Positions 9,346 to 19,451 of a stretch of DNA of 43,124 bases are shown one piece after another (positions within the stretch are counted from its first letter, which is position 1; each line of letters starts with the position of its first letter). Location: the NCBI GenBank assembly GCA_015060835.1, contig SUXT01000012.1, positions 1 to 43,124 on the forward strand. Direction: 5' to 3'. This DNA is from Bacteroidales bacterium. Lineage in GTDB: Bacteria > Bacteroidota > Bacteroidia > Bacteroidales > Bacteroidaceae. Both the position numbers and the translations under genes were made by a program. The notes beneath the pieces are model-generated. The model searched no databases, was not told where the DNA came from, and saw only the letters and a list, made by a program, of their open reading frames with translations.

Positions 9346-11019
9346 ATGTTGAACATGAAAAATAAAAAATTGTCTCCCGAATATCTTTTCGAGATAAGCT
9401 GGGAGGTGTGCAATAAGGTTGGCGGCATATATACAGTGGTATCTACAAAGGCCCGCACCTTAGCTGATGAAAAGGGGATTGAAGCAATATATATAGGTCC
9501 CGATTTGTGGAAAGAGAGCGTTAACCCTCTTTTTAAAGAGGATAAAAGAATGTGGAAAGGTTGGGTCAAGAAGGCTGCCGAAGAGGGCATAAACGTACGC
9601 TGCGGATATTGGGAGATTCCCGGAAGACCTAAGGTTGTGCTCGTTGATTTCAAACCTTACTTTGAGAAGAAAGAGCAACTTTACGCCGAATTGTGGGATG
9701 ATTTTCAGGTTGACTCACTGCACGGATATGGCGACTACGACGATTCCATGATGTTCGGATATGCAGCCGGACGACTAATTGAAAGTTTTTATAATTTCTA
9801 TTTGAATAAGGATAACAAAGTTGTTGTTCAGGCCCATGAGTGGCAGACAGGCTACGCTGCCCTTTATATAAAGAAGAATCTGCCTCAGGCGGGTACTATA
9901 TTCACTACACATGCTACAAGCATCGGTCGCTCGATTGCTTCAAACGGCAAGCCCTTGTATGACTATTTCGAGGGTTACAATGGCGACCAGATGGCAGCAG
10001 AGCTTAATGTACAGTCAAAGCACTCTGTGGAGAAGCAGACAGCCCACAATGTTGACTGTTTTACAACAGTGAGTGAGCTTACAGCGCGTGAGTGCGAGCA
10101 GCTTATCGAGCGCAAGATTGATGTTATTCTCGAAAATGGATTCGAAAAGGATTTCGTACCCTCGGGTGCAGCTTTCACAAGCAAACGCAAGAAGGCGCGT
10201 CAGCAGAGAATAAAGGTTGTAGAGGCACTCACCGGTACAAAAATCGAGGATAATGCGTTGCTTATAGGTATTGGCGGCCGCATGGAGATGCGCAACAAGG
10301 GTATCGACCTCTTCCTTCAGGCAGTTAAAGGCTTGAGAAGCGTTGAGGGTATCGACCGCGACATTATTGCCTTTGTCGATGTTCCCGCATGGATGGATAC
10401 AGCGAGAGAGGATCTTTGCGAGCGTCTGTCACAAGAGGGTGCAGAGTGGGATACTCCCCTCGAAAATCCCTTCATTACACACAGATTGCACAATATGAAC
10501 GAAGATGCGATTGTATGCGCAATACGCTCTTTGGGACTTGACAATATCAATGGCAGTCGTGTGAAAGTGGTATACGTTCCCTGTTACATGAACGGCAGCG
10601 ATGGTGTATTCGATATGAGCTATTACGACCTGCTCATAGGTAATGACCTCAGCGTATATCCTTCATATTACGAGCCTTGGGGTTATACTCCGCTTGAGAG
10701 TGTTGCTTTCCGCATTCCTACCATCACAACCAACCTTGCAGGTTTCGGTCTTTGGGTTAATTCGTTGCTCGGCAAACAGGGTGAACTGAGTGATGGCGTT
10801 GAAGTAATTCAACGTACTGACAGCAATTATTTTGAAATGTCTGATGTTATTACAAAAACTATTTGTACATTTGCGCTTCAAAATGAAAAAAATGTCGACG
10901 CGATGAGAAAAAAAGCAGCGAAAATTGCTGATAAAGCTCTTTGGAAGTGCTTTATTACCAATTATTTCGACGCATATGACTTCGCGTTGCAACAAGCAGA
11001 AAACAGAAAGAACTTATAA
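9346..11019 (+). CDS. Glycogen synthase, GT3 (eukaryote-like) family
   Basis: 557 residues. It transfers glucose from a nucleotide sugar to the non-reducing end of glycogen. The N-terminus FEISWEVCNKVGGIYTV (residues 15-31) closely follows the GT3 signature of animal and fungal glycogen synthases rather than the KTGGLADV form of ordinary bacterial GlgA (GT5). The C-terminal motif YPSYYEPWGYTPLE contains the expected catalytic glutamate region. Which of UDP- or ADP-glucose it uses cannot be read from the sequence. The start could also be ATG 9355. The phosphorylase gene follows 15 bases later, so synthesis and breakdown enzymes share a transcript. Confidence 0.92.
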   Translation: MLNMKNKKLSPEYLFEISWEVCNKVGGIYTVVSTKARTLADEKGIEAIYIGPDLWKESVNPLFKEDKRMWKGWVKKAAEEGINVRCGYWEIPGRPKVVLVDFKPYFEKKEQLYAELWDDFQVDSLHGYGDYDDSMMFGYAAGRLIESFYNFYLNKDNKVVVQAHEWQTGYAALYIKKNLPQAGTIFTTHATSIGRSIASNGKPLYDYFEGYNGDQMAAELNVQSKHSVEKQTAHNVDCFTTVSELTARECEQLIERKIDVILENGFEKDFVPSGAAFTSKRKKARQQRIKVVEALTGTKIEDNALLIGIGGRMEMRNKGIDLFLQAVKGLRSVEGIDRDIIAFVDVPAWMDTAREDLCERLSQEGAEWDTPLENPFITHRLHNMNEDAIVCAIRSLGLDNINGSRVKVVYVPCYMNGSDGVFDMSYYDLLIGNDLSVYPSYYEPWGYTPLESVAFRIPTITTNLAGFGLWVNSLLGKQGELSDGVEVIQRTDSNYFEMSDVITKTICTFALQNEKNVDAMRKKAAKIADKALWKCFITNYFDAYDFALQQAENRKNL

Positions 11020-11034
11020 TTAAAGAAAAAAGAT

Positions 11035-13602
11035 ATGATTGAAATTAGTAATGCTAATGTTCCTAATTGGAAGACAATTAACGTAAAATCACAGATACCC
11101 GGAGCTCTTAAGAAGCTCGATGTTCTTGCTCACAACATGTGGTGGGCATGGAACGACGATGCGAAAGAACTTTTCGCAATGCTCGATGAGAAACTTTATA
11201 TCGAATGTGGCAAAAACCCCGTTCTCTTGCTTCAGAAACTCGGTTTTGAGAGACTTGAGGAGCTTTCTAAGGACAAGAACGTTCTCGCAGTTCTCGACAG
11301 CGTATATTCACGTTTCGAGAAATATATGAGCGTTAAGCCCGATGCAAACAGACCTTCAGTTGCTTACTTCTGTATGGAGTATGGTCTCTCACACGTTCTT
11401 AAGATCTACTCAGGTGGTCTCGGTGTACTTGCAGGTGACTATCTCAAGGAGGCTTCTGACTCAAATGTAGATATGTGTGCAGTCGGTTTCCTCTATCGTT
11501 ACGGATACTTTACACAGTCTCTCTCTATCGATGGTTCACAGGTTGCAAACTACGAGGCTCAGAACTTCAACACTCTCCCAATCGAGCGTGTAATGGAGAG
11601 CGATGGTACAACACCTATGGTTATCGATGTACCTTTCAACGACTTCCATGTACAGGCTAATGTATGGAAGGTTAATGTAGGTCGTGTTCCCTTGTATCTT
11701 CTCGACACAGACTTCGAGCAGAACAGCGAATATGACAGACCTATCACACACAAGCTCTACGGTGGTGACTGGGAAAACCGTTTGAAGCAGGAGATTCTTC
11801 TCGGTATCGGCGGTATGATCATGCTTGAGAAACTTGGTATCAAGAAGGATATCTACCACTGCAACGAGGGACACGCAGCTCTCTGCAACCTCCACCGTCT
11901 GACAGAGTACATCAAGGGTGGTTTCACATTCGAGGAGGCTCTTGAGATTGTACGTTCAAGCTCACTCTACACTGTACACACTCCCGTTCCCGCAGGTCAC
12001 GACTACTTCGACGAGGCTCTCTTCAGCAAATATATGAGAAACTATCCCGCAAAGCTCAACATTACATGGGACGAGCTTATGGGTATGGGCCGTATCAATG
12101 CTAAGGATAAGTCAGAGCGTTTCTGTATGTCAACATTCGCTTGCAACACTTGTCAGGAAATCAACGGTGTGAGCCGTCTTCACGGTAAGGTTTCACAGTA
12201 TATGTTTGCCGGTATCTGGAAGGGTTACTTCGCTGAGGAGAACCACGTAGGTTACGTAACCAACGGTGTTCACTTCCCCACATGGGTAGCTCCCGAATGG
12301 GATTCTCTCTATGAGAAGTATTTCGATCCTACATTCCGTGGTGACCAGTCAAACGCAAGCATCTGGGAGGCTATCTACAATGTTCCCAACGACGAAATCT
12401 GGGCTATCAGAAAGCAGCTCAAGACCAAGCTCATCGAGCATATCCGCAAGTCATTCAAGGAGACATGGTTGAAGAACCAGGGCGATCCCATGCGTATCGT
12501 TAACCTCCTCGACAAGATTAACCCCAATGCACTTCTTATCGGTTTCGGTCGTCGCTTCGCTACATACAAGCGTGCTCACCTTCTCTTTACAGACCTTGAG
12601 CGTCTTGCCAAGATTGTAAACAACGAAGAGCGTCCCATCCAGTTCCTCTTCACCGGTAAGGCTCACCCCCACGATGGTGCAGGTCAGGGCCTGATCAAGA
12701 AGATTATGGAAATTTCTAAGATGCCTCAGTTCCTCGGCAAGATTATCTTCCTTGAGAACTATGACATGGATCTTGCAAAGATGCTCGTTTCGGGTGTTGA
12801 TATCTGGATGAATACTCCTACACGTCCCCTTGAGGCATCAGGTACATCAGGTGAGAAGGCTCTTATGAACGGTGTACTCAACCTTTCGGTTCTCGACGGT
12901 TGGTGGTGCGAGGGTTACAAACCCGGTGCAGGTTGGGCTCTCAAAGAGCAGCGTACATACCAGAATCAGGAGTATCAGGATCAGCTTGACGCAGCTACAA
13001 TCTACGCTCTTCTCGAAAACGAGATCCTTCCCCTCTACCACGACAACAGAGGTGGTAAAGAGTACTCTGACGAGTGGGTTAAATATATCAAGAACTCTAT
13101 CGCGCAGGTTGCTCCTCACTTTACAATGAAGCGTCAGCTCGACGACTACTACAGCAAGTTCTACAACAAGCAGGCTAAGCGTTACCACCACTTGATTGAG
13201 AATGACTCAAAGGCTGCACGTGCTCTTGCAAAATGGAAAGAGGAGGTTGCTGCCAAGTGGAACGACATTGAGGTTGTTTCTATCGAAAGAGACGAGGCGG
13301 TTATCAACGGCAATATGGAGGTTGGTAAGAGCTATGCAATCTCTGTAGTTCTCGACGAGAAGGGTCTTGACAATGCAGTAGGCATTGAGCTTGTAACACT
13401 TACATCTGATGCTAACGGCAACGATTCTATCTACTCTGTAGAGCCTATGGAGATGGTGAAGAACGAGGGTTCTCTCTTCACATTCAACATCAACTACTCT
13501 GTAAACAATGCCGGTGCATTCAAGGTATGCTACCGTATCTATCCCAAGCACGAGGATCTTCCCCACAGACAGGATTTTGCATTCGTTAAGTGGATGGCAT
13601 AA
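11035..13602 (+). CDS. glgP: Alpha-glucan (glycogen) phosphorylase, GT35
   Basis: 855 residues. It releases glucose 1-phosphate from alpha-1,4-glucan. The first 120 residues form the DUF3417 domain found in this phosphorylase subfamily ([17 protein letters not shown]). The catalytic part has [13 protein letters not shown]-like residues near 110 ([12 protein letters not shown]) and the pyridoxal-phosphate site [10 protein letters not shown] with the lysine at K608. A beta-rich C-terminal extension (about 730-855) is usual for the subfamily. Codon choice is strikingly uniform (ATC, TAC, CTC, GGT, CGT), more than in the synthase before it, which suggests very high expression. A strong terminator follows. 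Confidence 0.96.
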   Translation: MIEISNANVPNWKTINVKSQIPGALKKLDVLAHNMWWAWNDDAKELFAMLDEKLYIECGKNPVLLLQKLGFERLEELSKDKNVLAVLDSVYSRFEKYMSVKPDANRPSVAYFCMEYGLSHVLKIYSGGLGVLAGDYLKEASDSNVDMCAVGFLYRYGYFTQSLSIDGSQVANYEAQNFNTLPIERVMESDGTTPMVIDVPFNDFHVQANVWKVNVGRVPLYLLDTDFEQNSEYDRPITHKLYGGDWENRLKQEILLGIGGMIMLEKLGIKKDIYHCNEGHAALCNLHRLTEYIKGGFTFEEALEIVRSSSLYTVHTPVPAGHDYFDEALFSKYMRNYPAKLNITWDELMGMGRINAKDKSERFCMSTFACNTCQEINGVSRLHGKVSQYMFAGIWKGYFAEENHVGYVTNGVHFPTWVAPEWDSLYEKYFDPTFRGDQSNASIWEAIYNVPNDEIWAIRKQLKTKLIEHIRKSFKETWLKNQGDPMRIVNLLDKINPNALLIGFGRRFATYKRAHLLFTDLERLAKIVNNEERPIQFLFTGKAHPHDGAGQGLIKKIMEISKMPQFLGKIIFLENYDMDLAKMLVSGVDIWMNTPTRPLEASGTSGEKALMNGVLNLSVLDGWWCEGYKPGAGWALKEQRTYQNQEYQDQLDAATIYALLENEILPLYHDNRGGKEYSDEWVKYIKNSIAQVAPHFTMKRQLDDYYSKFYNKQAKRYHHLIENDSKAARALAKWKEEVAAKWNDIEVVSIERDEAVINGNMEVGKSYAISVVLDEKGLDNAVGIELVTLTSDANGNDSIYSVEPMEMVKNEGSLFTFNINYSVNNAGAFKVCYRIYPKHEDLPHRQDFAFVKWMA

Positions 13603-13628
13603 TTTCTGCTGTAAGAAATAATTCAGAC

Positions 13629-13668
13629 AAAAATCCGTATTCCGCAGATGGAATACGGATTTTTTCTA
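13629..13668 (+). terminator. Terminator of the glycogen operon
   Basis: A perfect 15-bp stem (13629-13643 with 13650-13664) around a 6-nt loop, with A-run before and T-run after, so it could act in both directions. It lies 27 bases after the glgP stop. Confidence 0.92.
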
Positions 13669-13741
13669 TTTTAATGTTCGTGCAGCATCTTTTGTTTGTA
13701 ATAAAATGTGTATTGTTAATGTATTTCTCGCTGTTTTTTTG

Positions 13742-13749
13742 TAATTTTG
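13742..13749 (+). promoter_or_regulatory. Candidate -7 box for lepA
   Basis: TAATTTTG fits TAnnTTTG. It lies 108 bases before the lepA ATG and directly after the glycogen-operon terminator region. No clear TTTG stands at the -33 position, so confidence is moderate. Confidence 0.5.
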
Positions 13750-13857
13750 CAAAAATATGATTGTATATAGCCTAACTTTGCTTAGCGGAGTGTAACTGTA
13801 TAAAATCAGGCTGCATTAGCCCTATTTGTTTTCTTAATTGTGAAATAGTTACATAAT

Positions 13858-15639
13858 ATGAAGAATATAAGAAACTTTTGTATTATTGCCCATATTGACC
13901 ACGGAAAGTCTACACTTGCCGACCGTTTGCTTGAAACGACAAAGACCATTCAGGTAACAGAAGGGCAGATGCTGGACAACATGGATCTTGAAAAGGAGAG
14001 AGGCATAACCATCAAGAGCCATGCGATACAGATGGAGTATGTCTATAAAGGTGAAAATTATACACTCAATCTGATTGATACTCCGGGACACGTTGACTTC
14101 TCATATGAGGTATCGCGTTCAATTGCCGCATGCGAGGGTGCTCTGTTGGTTGTGGATGCCACGCAAGGTGTTCAGGCGCAGACAATTTCCAATCTTTATA
14201 TGGCCTTTGACCACGGACTTGAGATTATTCCTGTAATCAACAAATGCGATATGGCGAATGCCATGCCTGAGGAGGTTAAGGATGAGATTGTAGATCTTCT
14301 CGGTTGCGACAGGGACGATATTCTGCTTGCATCGGGAAAGACCGGCATGGGAGTGGAGCAGTTGCTTGAGGCTATCGTGGAGCGTATCCCTGCCCCTGTA
14401 GGCGACGAGGAGGCTCCTTTGCAGGCTCTTATCTTCGACTCGGTATTCAACTCGTTCCGCGGCATTATTGCCTATTTCAAGGTTGTCAACGGTGTTATCC
14501 GTACGGGTGATAAGGTTAAATTCTTCAATACCGGTAAAGAGTATGTTGCCGACGAGGTTGGAGTACTCAAAATGAATATGGTTCCGTGCAAGGAACTTAG
14601 AACCGGTGATGTAGGTTATATAATTTCCGGTATAAAGACTTCGAAAGAGGTAAAGGTGGGCGATACGATTACCCATATTGCCCGTCCCTGCGACAGCGCC
14701 ATTGATGGATTTGAAGAGGTAAAGCCTATGGTCTTTGCCGGAGTATATCCTATCGACGCCGAGGATTACGAAGACCTACGCGCTTCGTTGGAGAAGTTGC
14801 AGCTGAATGATGCTTCGCTTACTTTCCAGCCTGAGTCTTCGGCTGCGTTGGGATTCGGATTCCGTTGCGGATTCTTGGGACTGTTGCACATGGAGATTGT
14901 GCAGGAGCGTCTCGACCGCGAATTTGATATGAGTGTGATTACAACTGTACCCAACGTTTCGTATATGGTATACGACAAGCAGGGAGAGGTGCAGGAGGTG
15001 CACAACCCCGGTGGAATGCCCGACCCGACACTGATCGATCATATTGAAGAGCCATATATAAATGCGAGCATCATTACACGTGCCGATTATATCGGTCCTA
15101 TCATGACACTTTGTCTCTCGAAACGCGGAGAGTTGCAGAAACAGGAATTCATCACCGGTAACCGCGTGGATATTCGCTTCCTGTTGCCTCTCGGTGAGAT
15201 AGTGATTGATTTCTATGACAAACTGAAGAGTATTTCTAAGGGATATGCCTCGTTTGACTATCACCCTGCCGGCTTCCGCACTTCTAAACTTATAAAATTG
15301 GATATTCTGTTGAATGGCGAGCCTGTGGATGCTCTTTCTACTCTCACACACATTGACAATGCCTACGGACTTGGCCGCCAGATGTGCGAGAAGCTGAAGG
15401 ATCTTATTCCACGTCAGCAGTTCGATATTGCTCTTCAGGCAGCTATAGGAACAAAAATTATTGCCCGCGAGACAATCAAGCAGGTGCGCAAGGATGTAAC
15501 AGCAAAATGTTACGGTGGTGACGTGTCGCGTAAACGCAAGTTGCTTGAGAAACAGAAAAAAGGTAAGAAACGCATGAAGCAGATTGGAAATGTTGAGGTG
15601 CCGCAGAAGGCGTTCCTTGCAGTTTTGAAATTGGATTAA
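13858..15639 (+). CDS. lepA: Elongation factor 4 (LepA)
   Basis: 593 residues. A ribosome-associated translational GTPase. It has the G1 motif AHIDHGKST (residues 11-19), the switch I segment ERGITIK, G3 DTPGH and G4 NKCD, then domains II, III and V as in EF-G and the LepA-specific C-terminal domain with a basic tail ([18 protein letters not shown]). The segment [18 protein letters not shown] is characteristic of LepA and separates it from EF-G, TypA and RF3. Length is normal. ftsY begins 13 bases downstream. Confidence 0.98.
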   Translation: MKNIRNFCIIAHIDHGKSTLADRLLETTKTIQVTEGQMLDNMDLEKERGITIKSHAIQMEYVYKGENYTLNLIDTPGHVDFSYEVSRSIAACEGALLVVDATQGVQAQTISNLYMAFDHGLEIIPVINKCDMANAMPEEVKDEIVDLLGCDRDDILLASGKTGMGVEQLLEAIVERIPAPVGDEEAPLQALIFDSVFNSFRGIIAYFKVVNGVIRTGDKVKFFNTGKEYVADEVGVLKMNMVPCKELRTGDVGYIISGIKTSKEVKVGDTITHIARPCDSAIDGFEEVKPMVFAGVYPIDAEDYEDLRASLEKLQLNDASLTFQPESSAALGFGFRCGFLGLLHMEIVQERLDREFDMSVITTVPNVSYMVYDKQGEVQEVHNPGGMPDPTLIDHIEEPYINASIITRADYIGPIMTLCLSKRGELQKQEFITGNRVDIRFLLPLGEIVIDFYDKLKSISKGYASFDYHPAGFRTSKLIKLDILLNGEPVDALSTLTHIDNAYGLGRQMCEKLKDLIPRQQFDIALQAAIGTKIIARETIKQVRKDVTAKCYGGDVSRKRKLLEKQKKGKKRMKQIGNVEVPQKAFLAVLKLD

Positions 15640-15652
15640 AAGGATTTTGGAT

Positions 15653-16606
15653 ATGGGATTTTTCAGTTTTTTTTCAAAGGATAAGAAAGAGGTTCTCGAC
15701 AAGGGTTTGTCGAAGACCAAAGAGAGTTTTTTCGGAAAGATTGCCCGTGCAGTTGCCGGAAAGACTACAATAGACGATGATGTTCTCGATAATCTTGAGG
15801 AAATTCTTGTAACATCAGATGTGGGTGTAGATACTACACTTAAGATTGTCGATCGTGTGCAGAAGAGGGTAGCTCGTGACAAGTTCATGACTACCTCGGA
15901 ACTGAATACATTGTTGAAGGATGAGATTGCCGAACTGCTCACAGAGAATAATTCTCAGGATTGCGAAGGCTTCGAAATGCCGACTACTCCCGGAAAGCCA
16001 TATGTCATTATGGTGGTAGGTGTAAACGGAGTGGGAAAGACAACGACTATCGGAAAACTTGCCTACCAGTTCAAGAAGGCTGGAAAAAAGGTTTATCTTG
16101 GCGCAGCGGATACATTCCGTGCAGCTGCTGTTGAGCAACTTGTTGAGTGGGGACGTCGTGTGGATGTACCCGTAGTGAAGCAGAATATGGGCTCTGACCC
16201 CGCTTCTGTGGCATACGACACATTGGCATCGGCAGTAGCAAACAATGCCGAGGTTGTGATAATCGATACAGCCGGCCGACTCCACAATAAGGTTGGTCTT
16301 ATGAACGAGCTCACAAAGATAAAGAATGTGATGAAGAAGATTCTGCCCGATGCACCCAACGATGTGCTTTTGGTGCTCGACGGTTCAACCGGACAGAATG
16401 CTTTCGAGCAGGCGAAGCAGTTTACCAAGGCAACTGAAGTTTCGTCGCTTGCAATCACAAAACTCGATGGCACAGCTAAGGGTGGTGTCGTAATCGGCAT
16501 CAGCGACCAGTTCAAGATTCCTGTAAAATATATCGGTCTCGGTGAGCAGATGGAGGATTTGCAGGTGTTCAACCGTTACGAATTTGTTGATTCTCTCTTC
16601 AAATGA
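15653..16606 (+). CDS. ftsY: Signal recognition particle receptor FtsY
   Basis: 317 residues from ATG 15653 (MGFFSFFSKDKKE). FtsY is the membrane-associated GTPase that receives ribosome-nascent chain complexes from SRP. It has the N helical domain, then the G domain with P-loop GVNGVGKT at residues 123-130, DTFRAAA, DTAGRL and TKLDGTAKGG. There is no long acidic A domain, which is normal for Bacteroidetes. A TTG two codons upstream is in frame, but the ATG is the better start. The stop overlaps the rimO start (ATGA). Confidence 0.97.
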   Translation: MGFFSFFSKDKKEVLDKGLSKTKESFFGKIARAVAGKTTIDDDVLDNLEEILVTSDVGVDTTLKIVDRVQKRVARDKFMTTSELNTLLKDEIAELLTENNSQDCEGFEMPTTPGKPYVIMVVGVNGVGKTTTIGKLAYQFKKAGKKVYLGAADTFRAAAVEQLVEWGRRVDVPVVKQNMGSDPASVAYDTLASAVANNAEVVIIDTAGRLHNKVGLMNELTKIKNVMKKILPDAPNDVLLVLDGSTGQNAFEQAKQFTKATEVSSLAITKLDGTAKGGVVIGISDQFKIPVKYIGLGEQMEDLQVFNRYEFVDSLFK

Positions 16607-17907
16607 TAAAGAACAGAGTAGATGTAATTACGATGGGCTGCTCGAAGAATCTTGTCGATTCTGAGCAGTTGATGCATCGTCTCGCCGAATGTGGCTATGA
16701 GGTTACGCACGACAGTGAGAATCCCGAAGGGGAGATTGCTGTCATAAATACATGCGGATTTATTGGCGACGCAAAGGAGGAGTCGATAAATATGATTCTT
16801 GAGTTCTGTCAGCGTAAAGAGCAGGGCGACCTTAGCAAACTTTATGTAATGGGCTGTCTTTCTGAACGTTATCTTGATGAGCTCAGGGAGGAGATTGCCC
16901 TTGTTGACAAATTCTATGGCAAGTTCGATTGGAGTGGCATTGTAGAGGAACTGAAGAAGAGCTACAACGATGAGGTAAACTACAAAAGAGAACTTACCAC
17001 TCCCTCGCATTACGCCTATCTGAAAATTTCAGAGGGATGCAACAGACGTTGTGCCTATTGTGCCATTCCTATTATTACAGGTTCGCATGTGTCGCGTCCG
17101 ATGGAGGAGATTGTCGACGAGGTGCGTTATCTTGTCGGTAAGGGCGTAAAAGAATTTCAGATTATTGCTCAGGAACTTACATATTATGGCAAGGATCTTT
17201 ATCATCGTCCTGCCATAGCCGAACTTGTCGAGCGCATTTCGGATGTCCCGGGAGTTGAATGGATAAGACTGCATTATGCCTATCCTACAAATTTCCCCGA
17301 TGACCTTCTGCGTGTGATACGCGAGAGGGATAATGTATGCAAATATCTTGATATAGCATTGCAGCATGTCAGTACAAAAATCCTGAAAAAGATGCTCCGT
17401 CCGGTAACAAAGGAGGAGACTTATGCACTTGTAGAGAAGTTACGCCGAGAGGTTCCCGGAATATGTCTGCGTACAACTATGATGGTAGGCTTCCCAGGCG
17501 AAACCGATAAGGATTTTGAGGAACTTATGGAGTTTGTGCGCTGGGCACGCTTCGACCGTTTGGGTGCCTTTGCATACAGCGAGGAGGAGGGTACATATGC
17601 TGCACTGAACTATAAGGACAGAATTTCGAAGAAGAAAAAGCAGGAGCGCCTTGATACACTCATGGCTGTGCAACAGCGCATTTCAACTAACCTCAATTAC
17701 GATAAGGTAGGAAACACATATAAAGTGATAATCGACCGCATAGAGGGCGATTATTATATCGGTCGTACGGAGTACGACTCTCCCGAGGTTGATACAGAGG
17801 TGCTCATTGCAGTGGCAGACGGCGAGCTAAGCATAGGTTCGTTCTATAATGTTGAGATAACAGATGCTACCGAATTTGACCTTATGGGACGCTTGAGTAA
17901 CTTGTAA
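16603..17907 (+). CDS. rimO: Ribosomal protein S12 methylthiotransferase RimO
   Basis: 434 residues. A radical SAM enzyme that adds a methylthio group to an aspartate of ribosomal protein S12. The N-terminal MTTase domain starts with DVITMGCSKNLVDSEQL, including C13, the form typical of RimO rather than MiaB. The radical SAM motif is C146xxxC150xxC153 (CNRRCAYC). A TRAM domain follows at the C-terminus (about 370-434). It is translationally coupled to ftsY and followed at 10 bases by the HU gene. Confidence 0.96.
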   Translation: MIKNRVDVITMGCSKNLVDSEQLMHRLAECGYEVTHDSENPEGEIAVINTCGFIGDAKEESINMILEFCQRKEQGDLSKLYVMGCLSERYLDELREEIALVDKFYGKFDWSGIVEELKKSYNDEVNYKRELTTPSHYAYLKISEGCNRRCAYCAIPIITGSHVSRPMEEIVDEVRYLVGKGVKEFQIIAQELTYYGKDLYHRPAIAELVERISDVPGVEWIRLHYAYPTNFPDDLLRVIRERDNVCKYLDIALQHVSTKILKKMLRPVTKEETYALVEKLRREVPGICLRTTMMVGFPGETDKDFEELMEFVRWARFDRLGAFAYSEEEGTYAALNYKDRISKKKKQERLDTLMAVQQRISTNLNYDKVGNTYKVIIDRIEGDYYIGRTEYDSPEVDTEVLIAVADGELSIGSFYNVEITDATEFDLMGRLSNL

Positions 17908-17917
17908 ATAGTTTATA

Positions 17918-18190
17918 ATGAACAACAAGGAGTTTATAAGTGCGCTTGCAAAAAAGACCGGTGTTACGGTAGCGGATGCAACAGCTAATGTCGAGACGTT
18001 GTTGTCTACAATTATTGCCCGCTTGAAAGATAATGACCAACTGAATATTTCGGGCTTCGGAGTTTTTGAGGTGAAGATGAGAAAGGAAAAGGTGCTTGTG
18101 AATCCCAAGAGTGGGGAACGTATGCTTATTCCTCCAAAATTGGTGCCGGCATTCAGACCAAGTTCAAAGTTGAAAGATAAATTCAAATAG
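17918..18190 (+). CDS. HU family DNA-binding protein
   Basis: 90 residues, a full-length HU/IHF-fold protein. It has two N-terminal helices (MNNKEFISALAKKTGVT), the conserved turn GFGVFEVK, the beta-arm with RKEKVLVNPKSGERMLIPPK, and the C-terminal PAFRPSSKLKD. Like other HU proteins it should bind and bend DNA as a dimer. It lies between rimO and a second HU-domain gene, so the two HU domains could form a heterodimer (inference). Confidence 0.93.
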   Translation: MNNKEFISALAKKTGVTVADATANVETLLSTIIARLKDNDQLNISGFGVFEVKMRKEKVLVNPKSGERMLIPPKLVPAFRPSSKLKDKFK

Positions 18191-18199
18191 CGGGAAATT

Positions 18200-19273
18200 A
18201 TGGATGCAAAATTGAACTATTCTGATATAGTAGCGCTCTTCTCCGAGGCTTGCGGACTATCCATAGCAGATGCGGATGCATTTTCCACTGCCTTTTTCGA
18301 ACTTATAGTCGAGGGACTTGAGTCGGACGGTATCGTGAAAATCAACGGGCTTGGAACATTCAAACTTATAGCGGTGGAGAACCGTGAGAGTGTAAATGTA
18401 AATACCGGCGAAAGATTCGAAATAAAAGGCCACAAGAAGTTGACATTTACACCTGCCGATTCTTTCAAGGAGACTGTAAATGCCCCCTTTGCACTGTTTG
18501 CTCCTGTTGAAGTTGAGGGTGAAATTGAGGGAACCGAAGAGACTGTTGCCGAGACAGCAGATGTTGCAGATGAAGATATTTCTGAAGCAACTATAGAAGA
18601 ACCTGCTGCACCAATAGTTGAAATAGAGGAAACTGTTGCCGATAATCTGCCGGATGAATCTTCGCAAGAGATTGCAGTTCAAAATGTTTCAGATATGGAA
18701 TCGTCAGTGGTAGAAAATGAAACTAATGCCAAAGATGCTGATACTGTCCATCCAGTTGCATCAGATGATACCGAAACGGAAAGCAAACCCGCAGCGAAAA
18801 ACAAGCTCGCGATATTCTCTTTTGCAGCAATTATTATAGCTATATTAAGCATCTCGGCTTATGCTTTTCTTGTTAATGAAGACTCGACCGAGTCCGACAC
18901 CATTGCTGAAAATATAAAAGTCGAAACCGCAATGGCAGTCACTGATGCTGAGGATAAATCACCTGAAAGTGTCATTGCTGACTCTATAGTTTCTGAAGCT
19001 CAGGTTAAAGAGCAGCCATTTGTGCTTGTCGACACTTTGGCTAAGCGCCCACTAGCTGTAATTACGGTAAAGGATACTGTAGATTACAGAATTTCGGGAA
19101 CGGTGGTGGAACATATTGTCGAATTAGAAGAGACACTGATTAAAATATCCTTGAAACATTATGGCGATAAAAGATTGTGGCCCTACATTGTGCAGTACAA
19201 CAATCTGTCGAAGCCTAATGATCTTGCTTGCGGAATGGTACTCAAAATTCCACGTCTTGTGCCAAGATTTTAG
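18200..19273 (+). CDS. HU-domain / transmembrane / LysM fusion protein
   Basis: 357 residues with an unusual domain order. Residues 1 to about 95 are an HU-type fold (GLGTFKLIAVENRESVNVNTG). About 100-200 is an acidic, low-complexity linker rich in Glu, Asp and Ala. About 204-225 is one transmembrane helix (AIFSFAAIIIAILSISAYAF). The C-terminal 302-352 is a LysM-like domain (TLIKISLKHYGDKRLWPYI ... GMVLKIP). With the HU end in the cytoplasm, the LysM end would be in the periplasm near peptidoglycan. It is preceded by HU at 9 bases and probably cotranscribed with it. A role linking nucleoid and envelope is inferred from the domains and not established. Confidence 0.9.
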   Translation: MDAKLNYSDIVALFSEACGLSIADADAFSTAFFELIVEGLESDGIVKINGLGTFKLIAVENRESVNVNTGERFEIKGHKKLTFTPADSFKETVNAPFALFAPVEVEGEIEGTEETVAETADVADEDISEATIEEPAAPIVEIEETVADNLPDESSQEIAVQNVSDMESSVVENETNAKDADTVHPVASDDTETESKPAAKNKLAIFSFAAIIIAILSISAYAFLVNEDSTESDTIAENIKVETAMAVTDAEDKSPESVIADSIVSEAQVKEQPFVLVDTLAKRPLAVITVKDTVDYRISGTVVEHIVELEETLIKISLKHYGDKRLWPYIVQYNNLSKPNDLACGMVLKIPRLVPRF

Positions 19274-19377
19274 GATATTCTTTGCTCCAAATAGGTCATA
19301 AATAAGAAAAATGGGTAAATTCAACAGTGATTAATTCACTTTTATGAATTTTAACATTGCTGTTTAACTAAAAAGCT

Positions 19378-19385
19378 TAATTTTG
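19378..19385 (+). promoter_or_regulatory. Probable -7 box of the Bat operon
   Basis: TAATTTTG fits TAnnTTTG, and an ATTG at 19356-19359 lies 18 bases upstream as a partial -33 box. The start would be near 19392, about 60 bases before the moxR ATG. I see no hairpin in the 178-base gap after the HU-LysM gene. Confidence 0.55.
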
Positions 19386-19451
19386 GCTTCGTTTGAAAAG
19401 CACAGACATTGAAATTAATTTATTGATAGATTAGAAATAACAGATAAGTTT

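Noticed and set aside
14776-15942. A 388-codon antisense frame across lepA and ftsY
   Set aside because: It spans two well-supported genes on the other strand and has a biased, Ser-rich composition typical of a shadow frame.
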